A stretch of 14,414 nt of DNA from CAYMLL01 sp964390645 (lineage in GTDB: Bacteria > Planctomycetota > UBA8108), in assembly GCA_964390645.1 (NCBI GenBank), contig CAYMLL010000204.1, positions 1 to 14,414 of the forward strand, in the 5' to 3' direction. The notes under the pieces are model-generated. The model saw only the letters and a program-made list of their open reading frames with translations, did not search any database and was not told the origin of the DNA. The translations under genes and the position numbers were made by a program. This document shows, piece after piece, positions 7,727 through 13,698 of this stretch. Numbering within the stretch: position 1 is the first letter of the stretch; each line of letters starts with the position of its first letter.

Positions 7727-9379
7727 TCACAAGTCGTACTTGTGTATCTTATTGTAAAGGCTGGTCTTGGGGATCTGGAGGGTCTTCGCGACCAGTGCCT
7801 TGTTGCCTCCCGAGGTGTCGAGAGCGTGCTGGATCATCACCTTCTCGAGCCGCTCGGTGGCGTCCTTCAGCGTCATGTGTGTGAACCGGGAGGTCCAGTC
7901 CGTGTCCGCGAGGGGGCCGGAATCACCGTCGCGCAGCGAGTCGGACAGGTCGTGCGGCCCGATGGCGTCGCCATCACAGAGCGTGGCGACCTTGCGCACC
8001 TCGTTCTGCAGTTCGCGGATGTTCCCGGGCCACGGATACTGCGTCATCAGCTGCAGCGCGGCGGGGTCCATGGACTTGATCGCGCCGGTTTCTCCCGCCA
8101 CGTCGTGCAGGAAGAAATGCACCAGCTCCCGGACGTCCTCGCGACGTTCTCGCAGAGGTGGTAGCACCAGGTTGATGACATTGAGGCGGTAGTAGAGATC
8201 TTCGCGGAAGCTGCCGGATCGACACTCCTCGAGGAGGTTCTTGTTCGTGGCCGAGATGACGCGCACGTCGACCGGCGTGAACTCCTTCGCGCCGACGCGT
8301 CGGATGACGCCTTCCTGCAGCACACGCAGCAGTTTCTTCTGCATCGAACGGCTCATGTCGCCGACCTCATCGAGGAAGAGCGTGCCTCCGTTCGCGAGTT
8401 CGAAAAGCCCCTTGTGGTCCTTGTTCGCTCCGGTGAACGCACCGCGTACGTATCCGAAGAGCTCGCTCTCGAGGAGCGTTTCGGTGATCGCGCCGCAGTT
8501 CTCCGACACGAACGTCTTGTCGCGTCGCCGACTGTTGCTGTGAACGGCGAGGGCGGCGAGCTCCTTGCCGGTGCCGCTCTCGCCGTTGATCAGGACGGGA
8601 GCGGCCGAGTCGGAGATGCGATCGATGATCTGCAGGACGTCGAGCATCTTCGGGCTCGAGCCGACGATCATCGAGTAGTCGCCTTCGAGCCCTTCCCGTT
8701 TCGGCGGCTTGACGGACCGCGGGAGCGGCGTTGCGGAGGCTCCGATCGTCGTCTCGGCCTCGTTGCGCAGACGCGTCAGATCCTTCCACAGTGACCCGTT
8801 ATGGGCGACCACCGTCTCGAGATCCCGGAAGCTCGCGAGGGAGCGGCAGTAGATCAGGGCGGTTGAAAGCGACTCGAGAGTCACCGTGAGATCCGTGAAG
8901 CGATTCTCCAGGACGATGACGCAGAGCGTCACCTCGCGTGAGCAAGCGGGCAGCACGAGCAGGGATCGCTCCTGGGGCTCGTTGGCCTGGCTCTTCCCCA
9001 GCGTCGAGCAGAATGCTCTGCGTTCGTGTGCGGACGCCAGGATCAGCTCGTGCGGGGCCTTCTTCGCGACATTGGATACTTTCTCGCCGTCGAGATCGAG
9101 AGATGCGCTGCACTCGTCGATCTCGATCGCTCCCTCCGAATCGGTATGAACGTCGAAGAGGAACGCGCGCTCGGCCTTGAAAAGGCCCAGCATCTCGTGC
9201 AGCAGCGATTCGTGGTAAAGCGTCTTGTCGGCCCGGCAGGGTTCATGATCGGAGAAGCAGGACGTCGCTAGCAGCGCGTGACTCAAGAATGTGTTCGTCG
9301 GCGGCGGAGGCTCGGCCGTTTGCCATACCCTCCGCACCAGCTCGCACGGATCGCATCGTTCCGTGTGCGAAACTTCCAT
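7727..9379 (-). CDS. Sigma-54-dependent transcriptional activator (GAF-like, AAA+, Fis HTH)
   Basis: A 550-residue enhancer-binding protein that would remodel sigma-54 RNA polymerase using ATP. Residues about 50-190 look like a degenerate GAF sensory domain, with no receiver-type phosphorylation site seen. The AAA+ domain spans about 235-465: Walker A GESGTGKE (266-273, Lys272), a canonical GAFTGA sigma-54 contact loop (313-318), Walker B FLDE (Asp337-Glu338), SATN sensor I, arginines 392 and 398, and WPGNIREL. The C-terminal 50 residues form a Fis-type helix-turn-helix ending in KTSLYNKIHKYDL. The start is supported by AGGAGA six bases upstream and by a candidate extended -10 promoter. It is paralogous in layout to the C-terminal part of the giant regulator it precedes, and the two may control each other or shared targets. 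No receiver domain or partner histidine kinase is present, so its signal is unknown. Confidence 0.95.
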   Translation of the reverse strand: MEVSHTERCDPCELVRRVWQTAEPPPPTNTFLSHALLATSCFSDHEPCRADKTLYHESLLHEMLGLFKAERAFLFDVHTDSEGAIEIDECSASLDLDGEKVSNVAKKAPHELILASAHERRAFCSTLGKSQANEPQERSLLVLPACSREVTLCVIVLENRFTDLTVTLESLSTALIYCRSLASFRDLETVVAHNGSLWKDLTRLRNEAETTIGASATPLPRSVKPPKREGLEGDYSMIVGSSPKMLDVLQIIDRISDSAAPVLINGESGTGKELAALAVHSNSRRRDKTFVSENCGAITETLLESELFGYVRGAFTGANKDHKGLFELANGGTLFLDEVGDMSRSMQKKLLRVLQEGVIRRVGAKEFTPVDVRVISATNKNLLEECRSGSFREDLYYRLNVINLVLPPLRERREDVRELVHFFLHDVAGETGAIKSMDPAALQLMTQYPWPGNIRELQNEVRKVATLCDGDAIGPHDLSDSLRDGDSGPLADTDWTSRFTHMTLKDATERLEKVMIQHALDTSGGNKALVAKTLQIPKTSLYNKIHKYDL

Positions 9380-9384
9380 TACGC

Positions 9385-9390
9385 TCTCCT
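9385..9390 (-). promoter_or_regulatory. Shine-Dalgarno AGGAGA for the 550-aa activator
   Basis: On the minus strand AGGAGA lies five bases before the ATG (9377-9379). It fixes the start of the sigma-54 activator and contrasts with the giant regulator and the membrane protein downstream, which have no visible Shine-Dalgarno. Confidence 0.7.
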
Positions 9391-9422
9391 GAGGCCCGCT
9401 TTCCTCGGCATGACCACGCGGA

Positions 9423-9431
9423 AGTATAGCA
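9423..9431 (-). promoter_or_regulatory. Candidate extended -10 promoter TGCTATACT for the regulator operon
   Basis: Read on the minus strand this is TGC followed by TATACT, a five-of-six match to the -10 consensus with the TGn extension. No good -35 hexamer is present at 16-18 bp, as is usual for extended -10 promoters. Transcription would start about 37 bp before the ATG at 9379. A perfect 10-bp palindrome (9441-9450) lies just upstream, where a regulator could act. Confidence 0.4.
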
Positions 9432-9440
9432 TCCTGACCA

Positions 9441-9450
9441 CGGCATGCCG
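9441..9450. promoter_or_regulatory. Perfect palindrome CGGCATGCCG, possible operator
   Basis: A perfect 10-bp palindrome just upstream of the candidate -10 of the sigma-54 activator gene, in a position suited to repression or activation. It is flanked by GACC on the left and GTC on the right, giving a longer imperfect dyad. It is GC-rich in a GC-rich genome, so chance is possible. Confidence 0.25.
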
Positions 9451-9740
9451 GTCAGACCGTTACCAGCCGGTTGACCGGGCGATCCGGCCCGAGACGGTAG
9501 TCTTGCCGGGGCCCCTTCTCATCAGGACCGGTCAGCCCCAGAACTCGACGATATGTGCCCGCTTTCTCGCGTCACGCTCCCGGACCGCAAGGCTCGCTAT
9601 TGCGACCGAAGCACTTTCTCGACGGGCCGTCACGGGAACGGTGGCTTCTCCTGCTCGTGGATTCGGAGAAGTTTCTGGTTATGCTCCGGCGATCCGTCGC
9701 CGCAGCCGATAACAGTCAGGTACGAGTGAACACCACCTCG

Positions 9741-9746
9741 GAAGGA
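9741..9746 (+). promoter_or_regulatory. ndk: Shine-Dalgarno GAAGGA deciding the ndk start
   Basis: A purine-rich GAAGGA lies nine bases before ATG 9756. It supports the 149-residue NDK start. The frame stays open back to 9555, but the extra 67 codons show no NDK homology. Confidence 0.6.
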
Positions 9747-9755
9747 AGCAATGGT

Positions 9756-10205
9756 ATGGAACGTACGCTGATCATTCTCAAGCCGGACGCCGTGGAGCGA
9801 CGTCTGATGGGCGAGATCATCGGTCGCTTCGAACGCAAGGGGCTGAAGGTTGTCGGCATGAAGCTCGGAATAGCGTCACGCGATACCGTCCAGAAGCACT
9901 ACGAGGAGCACAGAGAGAAGCCGTTCTTCGGGGATGTCGTCGGCTTCATGTGTGGCGGCCCGACCTGCGTGATGGTGCTCGAGGGCAACCATGCGATCGG
10001 GGTCTGCCGTCGACTGATGGGGAAGACCAGGGCGTTCGAGTCGGATCCCGGCACGATTCGCGGCGATCTCGGGCTCTCGGGCCAGTTCAACCTCGTGCAC
10101 GGATCGGACTCTCCGGAGTCGGCGGAGCGGGAGCTGGCGATCTGGTTCGAGCCGGATGAGCTTCTCAGCTACGAGCTACCGGACGAGAAGTGGGTGGCGC
10201 AGTAG
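9756..10205 (+). CDS. ndk: Nucleoside diphosphate kinase
   Basis: Cytoplasmic enzyme that passes the gamma-phosphate of ATP to other (d)NDPs through a phosphohistidine, balancing the nucleotide pools. The 149 residues match the family's usual length. Visible landmarks are LIILKPDAV with Lys9 near the N-terminus, PGTIRGD at about 99-104, and the active-site block NLVHGSDSPESAERE, where His115 is the phosphorylated histidine. The N-terminal MERTLIILKPD is the classic NDK opening, which selects the ATG at 9756 over an open upstream extension. The frame is intact. The next gene, rqcH, starts 44 bp downstream on the same strand, so the two are probably one transcript. Identification is very secure. 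The active-site surroundings are ordinary, although the segment before it (VLEGNHAIGVCRRLMGKT) departs a little from the most common NDK wording. Confidence 0.98.
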   Translation: MERTLIILKPDAVERRLMGEIIGRFERKGLKVVGMKLGIASRDTVQKHYEEHREKPFFGDVVGFMCGGPTCVMVLEGNHAIGVCRRLMGKTRAFESDPGTIRGDLGLSGQFNLVHGSDSPESAERELAIWFEPDELLSYELPDEKWVAQ

Positions 10206-10232
10206 GAGCCTCCTTCGTGCGCATGCATTGAC

Positions 10233-10242
10233 GAGAGGGGGG
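10233..10242 (+). promoter_or_regulatory. rqcH: Shine-Dalgarno GAGAGGGGGG before the GTG start of rqcH
   Basis: A G-rich ribosome-binding stretch ends seven bases before GTG 10250. It supports a GTG start for the NFACT protein. No ATG in frame would preserve the conserved N-terminus. Confidence 0.55.
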
Positions 10243-10249
10243 TGACGCG

Positions 10250-11818
10250 GTGCCGACGTCCTTCACCGCCTCCGACATCTGCCGTGGGCTTCGCGAACTT
10301 CGCCTCGCGCTCGCGGGAGCGTGGGTGCAGAACGTCTGGGACGACGGTGATCGCAGGTGGGTGATGAAGTTCCGTACGCCCGGGTCGCCCGGCCGGAGCT
10401 ACCTGCTGCTCCTGAGCGGGCACCGGCGTTTCGCACGTCTGCATCTCGTCGATGGTCGCGGTCCGGCGTCTCCAAAGCCAGGCCCCTTCTGCCAGGTCCT
10501 GCGCGCTCGATTCAAGGGCGCGCGGCTGGAGGATCTGACGCAGATCGGCGGAGATCGTCTCGTCGAGCTCGGCTTCACTCGCCCCGGTGGGTCGGTGAGC
10601 GCCGATGTGGGTGATCCTCGCCGCTGCGTGCTCGTCTTGCATCTCTTCGGTGCGCTTCCGGACTTGCTCGTGCTCGATCACGGACGTCGAGTTGTCGCGT
10701 CGTCGCTCGAGTCGTCCGGCGACGCGAGTCGCCACACGATCGGGCAGGAGTACTCGTCTCCCCGGCGCGTGGACGAGGCGTCGATGGCGGTCGCTGGTGC
10801 GGACGCGATGTCCGTGGACGGCGACGAAGAGCTGGCGTTTCAGCGCCTGCTCGCGGCGCGTTTTGCGGTAGAGGAGTCGGAAAGAGCGCTCGTGGACGGG
10901 CGAGACAGTGCGTTGCGCGCGATCACTCGCGAGCGCAAGCGCCGCTCGCGGACGCGTGAGAAGGTCGCCACGGATCTGGAGGGCGCGCGTTCGCGTCAGA
11001 GCGATCGTGAGTTCGGCGAGCTACTGAAGGGCGTATTCGGCCAAATGCGCCGTGGCATGCGGGAGATCGAGGTCGTCGACTACTTCAGCTCGGAGATGTC
11101 CACCCGCGTCGTGCCACTCGATCCGCGTCTCGATCCGCGGGAGAACGTCGATCGCTACTTCAAACGCTACGGCAAGGCGAAGCGTGGTGTGCCGATTCTC
11201 GAGTCTCGGCTCGTCCAGATGGATGAGGAGGACGCCGTGCTCGCCAGGCTCGAGACCGAGGTCCGGGAGTGCGAAGATTCAGGCCGTCTTCACGAGATCG
11301 AAGCGCGGCTCCGGCCCCTCCTGCGACGGGGCCGCGGGGCGCGTGGCGACCGTTCGCGGCGGGCGAAGGACGGTGACACGAAGGCGCAGGGACCGCGGCG
11401 CTTCGTGTCGACGGATGGGTGGGATATCCTCGTTGGACGCAACTCGCGACAGAACGACGAGCTGACGTTGAAGATCGCTCACGGCAACGACGTCTTCCTT
11501 CACGTCAGCGGTCGTCCGGGAGCGCACGTCATCGTCCGTGCTCGCTCCGGCAAGTCGGTGCCGCAACCGACGCTGCTCGAAGCCGCTCAGCTCGCCGTAT
11601 ACCACAGCCTGCCGGCTCGAACGGCGGGGGCCCTTGCGGCGGGCGCGACCGCCGACGTGGACTACACACAGGTGAAACACGTGCACAAGCCGAAGGGCTC
11701 CCGACCGGGGGCGGTCCTCCTCGCGAGTCACAAGTCCTTGCGAATCAAGCTCGAGGAGGAGGTTATCCGGCGTCTTCGCCGAGGCGGAGGTGGAATTGAT
11801 TCCCGCTCCGGGAGGTGA
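10250..11818 (+). CDS. rqcH: Ribosome quality-control factor RqcH (NFACT family)
   Basis: A 522-residue NFACT-family protein. Family members bind stalled 50S subunits carrying peptidyl-tRNA and recruit tRNA-Ala to add C-terminal alanine tails that mark the chain for degradation. The NFACT-N part (about 1-190) includes PFCQVLRARFKGARL and the IGGDRL segment. Its Asp102-Arg103 pair corresponds to the Asp-Arg needed for tRNA recruitment in characterised RqcH. A charged, helical coiled-coil middle follows (about 195-360), with the family pattern ENVDRYFKRYGKAKRG at 298-313. The NFACT-R domain (about 383-500) carries DILVGRNSRQNDELTLKIA, DVFLHVSGRPGAHVIVR and DYTQVKHVHKPKGSRPG. An NFACT-C domain, found in archaeal and eukaryotic members, is absent as expected. 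It starts with GTG 44 bp after ndk. Older annotations would call it fibronectin-binding protein FbpA or DUF814. The tail is short and Gly/Arg-rich. Confidence 0.95.
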   Translation: MPTSFTASDICRGLRELRLALAGAWVQNVWDDGDRRWVMKFRTPGSPGRSYLLLLSGHRRFARLHLVDGRGPASPKPGPFCQVLRARFKGARLEDLTQIGGDRLVELGFTRPGGSVSADVGDPRRCVLVLHLFGALPDLLVLDHGRRVVASSLESSGDASRHTIGQEYSSPRRVDEASMAVAGADAMSVDGDEELAFQRLLAARFAVEESERALVDGRDSALRAITRERKRRSRTREKVATDLEGARSRQSDREFGELLKGVFGQMRRGMREIEVVDYFSSEMSTRVVPLDPRLDPRENVDRYFKRYGKAKRGVPILESRLVQMDEEDAVLARLETEVRECEDSGRLHEIEARLRPLLRRGRGARGDRSRRAKDGDTKAQGPRRFVSTDGWDILVGRNSRQNDELTLKIAHGNDVFLHVSGRPGAHVIVRARSGKSVPQPTLLEAAQLAVYHSLPARTAGALAAGATADVDYTQVKHVHKPKGSRPGAVLLASHKSLRIKLEEEVIRRLRRGGGGIDSRSGR

Positions 11819-11978
11819 TAGCCTTGAGGGGCCGGGAGAAGAGAGAGCTTGCTGGCTCTGACGCCATCCTCTATTTGCAGTCCGTCGAGCCATGAGACGG
11901 CCGTTCGCTGGCAGCGTCAATTCGACGCCAAGGTGGCCTTCTCGCTTGAGTTCTGACCTTACCGGAGCGCCCGCCATC

Positions 11979-12671
11979 ATGAGAGTTCCCTTTGTCGCTC
12001 GGTGTCTCGTGGCCCTGTCCTGTGGTGCCAGCGTCGTCCTGTCGGGGTGCGGCACGACGGAAGACACCCGGGATGCAGCCTGGATCGCCAAGGAGGTGCG
12101 GCGTCTTCGCGACGAGGCGAAGGCGTGCTTGACGCGCTTCCAGCAGAAGGCGGAGGACCCGTCCGTGGGTGCGGATGTCTCCGATCTGGAGTGCTACGTT
12201 CGTAATCACAAGCGAACGACGGAGCTCTTTCCATCGCCGATGGAGTGTCCCAGCTGCTTTGCGCGCTACGGCGAGGGGCTTCGCATGCTGGCGGTCTATT
12301 ACCGGACGCTGAGTATCAAGCAGAATCAGGAGTCGAGCCGGCAGCCCGGCTCTGCCGAGAGCCGGCAGCTGGAGGACCTGGCCGCCGCGAACGAGAAGAA
12401 GGCCACGGGTCTTTATCAGAAGGCGCTCACGCAGTTCAATCTCCACCTGCGCAGTCCGGGCCCGATCGATGTTCGGGTCTACTGGCGTGGCTTCGAGTGT
12501 TCTTCACGTCTCGAGCGGTACAAGGTCGCCCTCGAGTATCTCGACCTCTACGAGAAAAACACGCGTCTCGTGGCCGCGGAGCAGAAGCGTGTCGAGAAAT
12601 GGCGCGGCTGGGCGCGGACGCAGTACGACCGCATGCTGCGCCGGCAAGTGCGAGAGGAACTCGGAGGCTGA
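11979..12671 (+). CDS. Predicted lipoprotein, alpha-helical, function unknown
   Basis: I do not recognise the family. The 230-residue protein opens with a basic N-terminus and hydrophobic core (MRVPFVARCLVALSCGASVV) followed by the lipobox LSGC. Cys24 would therefore be lipidated and the mature protein anchored in the cell envelope. The mature part is charged and almost entirely helical in appearance. Segments such as ATGLYQKALTQFNLHL and RYKVALEYLDLYEKN resemble TPR or Sel1-type helical pairs without a clean repeat. It carries Cys50, Cys72, a Cys90-Pro-Ser-Cys93 pair and Cys174, which could form disulphides or a redox or metal site. ATG 11979, with GGAG at 11964-11967, is preferred over ATG 11892 because it places the signal peptide at the N-terminus. 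It lies 160 bp after rqcH and 253 bp before the coiled-coil/actin pair. A link to the cytoskeletal pair is possible but rests on position alone. Confidence 0.85.
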   Translation: MRVPFVARCLVALSCGASVVLSGCGTTEDTRDAAWIAKEVRRLRDEAKACLTRFQQKAEDPSVGADVSDLECYVRNHKRTTELFPSPMECPSCFARYGEGLRMLAVYYRTLSIKQNQESSRQPGSAESRQLEDLAAANEKKATGLYQKALTQFNLHLRSPGPIDVRVYWRGFECSSRLERYKVALEYLDLYEKNTRLVAAEQKRVEKWRGWARTQYDRMLRRQVREELGG

Positions 12672-12786
12672 GGGATCGAGCCTCGCTCCCGCCTTCTTTC
12701 CTGCCTTCTGTTCCGGGGATTCTTCCGGCGTCTATGCATGCCGGTTCTCGGAAAGCGTGCCGGTTGACCCGTGCACCGTGCGTGGT

Positions 12787-12815
12787 TTGACGCTTTCGGA
12801 CACCGGTGCTACGCT
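12787..12815 (+). promoter_or_regulatory. Candidate sigma-70-type promoter TTGACG-N17-TACGCT
   Basis: A -35 hexamer TTGACG (12787-12792, five of six) is followed after exactly 17 bp by TACGCT (12810-12815), which keeps the important TA and final T of the -10 element. It lies in the 253-bp gap after the lipoprotein gene and would give a leader of about 100 nt before the coiled-coil ATG at 12925. This suggests the coiled-coil/actin pair is its own transcription unit. Confidence 0.4.
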
Positions 12816-12924
12816 TCTACGACCTTTCCCACGGGGCAAGTCCGGGCCGGCGGTCGAGAGGGACGCCGACCTGTGTTTCCACGGTCGATCAACGAGGTCG
12901 GGTTTCATCCGCCGGGGACCGCAC

Positions 12925-13698
12925 ATGGCCCAGTCTTTCGACATCCAGGACGTCATTCTGGAGAGCACCTCCGAGGTCTCTCTGAAGGACCTCACGCGCA
13001 AGGGATTCAAGCACGTCAAGGTGCTCAACCATGCGACGATCCAGCGCCTGATCGTCGAGGCAGTGGATCGCGTCATCGACAGTCGTCGTGACGAGATCGG
13101 CGCGTCCGAGCGCCGAAAGGTGATCGACAGGTCGAAGACGGAATTCAACGCGCTCGCGAAGGAGTGCACGCAGGAGCGGGTCGAGTCTGCCAAGCTCGCG
13201 GCCGAGAACGAGTCGCTGCGCGCCGAGACCGAGCTCCTTCGGGGTCGGCTCGGTGGCTCGATGGAGGCGCAGGCGGAGCGCGATCAGGCCCTGCGTCAGC
13301 AGGAGAGTCTGGAGAGAGCGACGGAGTCGTTGCGCGAGCGTCTCGCAGCTTCCGAGAACGCGGTCGCAGAGTACAAGGGCCAGCTCGAAGCGAAGAACGC
13401 GGAGCTCGAGCGTCTCGAGGCGATGGGTGGCTCGGCGCCGGGTGTCGGGGAGCTCAGAGAGTCCCTCGAGGGCATCCAGCGGAGCCTGGCCGGGATCTCC
13501 TCGAGCGGCGGTGCTGTCCGGAGAATCGAGGCGAGCGACGTGGACGCGATGGTCAAGTTCGCCGAGAGAGACACCGACGATTCCGGTGTCGAGTCGAACA
13601 TCGAGAAAGTAGAAGTCAAGAGAGCGAAGGCTGGCGGGTTGAAGAGCGCGCTCGCCAAGTTGAAGGAGCTGCAAGGAGGAGCCCAGAATGACGGATAG
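12925..13698 (+). CDS. Coiled-coil protein coupled to an actin-like ATPase
   Basis: No recognised family. The 257-residue protein has a compact N-terminal region (about 1-70) containing FKHVKVLNHATIQRLIVEAV and a basic/acidic helix. A long heptad-type coiled coil follows (about 75-168), rich in Glu, Arg, Leu and Ala. A Gly/Ser linker (about 168-198) leads to a C-terminal region ending in the amphipathic basic helix KSALAKLKELQ. No signal peptide or membrane segment is present, so it is cytoplasmic. The start ATG 12925 has GGGGA six bases upstream. The frame is open further back into the lipoprotein gene, but that part is not plausible coding. Its last 11 bp overlap the start of the actin-like gene, which implies translational coupling. 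It is therefore a candidate filament adaptor, bundler or regulator for that actin; that role is inferred from context. Confidence 0.85.
   Translation: MAQSFDIQDVILESTSEVSLKDLTRKGFKHVKVLNHATIQRLIVEAVDRVIDSRRDEIGASERRKVIDRSKTEFNALAKECTQERVESAKLAAENESLRAETELLRGRLGGSMEAQAERDQALRQQESLERATESLRERLAASENAVAEYKGQLEAKNAELERLEAMGGSAPGVGELRESLEGIQRSLAGISSSGGAVRRIEASDVDAMVKFAERDTDDSGVESNIEKVEVKRAKAGGLKSALAKLKELQGGAQNDG
13673..13679 (+). promoter_or_regulatory. Perfect Shine-Dalgarno AAGGAGG inside the upstream gene
   Basis: AAGGAGG, the full anti-Shine-Dalgarno complement, lies eight bases before ATG 13688 and within the last codons of the coiled-coil gene. It is the strongest ribosome site in the window. 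It suggests strong expression of the actin-like protein from the shared message. Confidence 0.8.

Larger units (their letters stand above)
9391..9740. other. Divergent intergenic region between the regulator operon and ndk
   Basis: This stretch separates the minus-strand activator from plus-strand ndk and I see no convincing gene in it. It holds the candidate extended -10 promoter (9423-9431) and the palindrome CGGCATGCCG (9441-9450). A TTGACC hexamer at 9471-9476 on the plus strand has no matching -10 at normal spacing. No sigma-54 -24/-12 pair (GG-N10-GC) was found on either strand. The promoter of ndk could not be placed. Confidence 0.5.

Noticed and set aside
9555..9755. N-terminal extension of ndk by 67 codons
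   Set aside because: NDK proteins begin at the MERTLIILKPD segment, a Shine-Dalgarno precedes that ATG, and the extension has no family similarity.
9380..9755. Search for sigma-54 -24/-12 promoters here and in 7601-7726
   Set aside because: No GG-N10-GC pair with the surrounding consensus was found on either strand by eye.
11892..11978. Earlier ATG for the lipoprotein
   Set aside because: It would bury the signal peptide behind 29 polar residues. ATG 11979 places the lipobox correctly.
11819..11978. AGAGC...GCTCT hairpin and a TTGCTG/TATTTG pair after rqcH as terminator or promoter
   Set aside because: The stem is only five base pairs with no T-tract, and the hexamers match poorly, so neither is supported.
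12469..12924. Upstream extension of the coiled-coil gene into the lipoprotein gene
   Set aside because: It would overlap about 200 bp of a well-supported gene in another frame. ATG 12925 has its own ribosome site and begins the sensible sequence.
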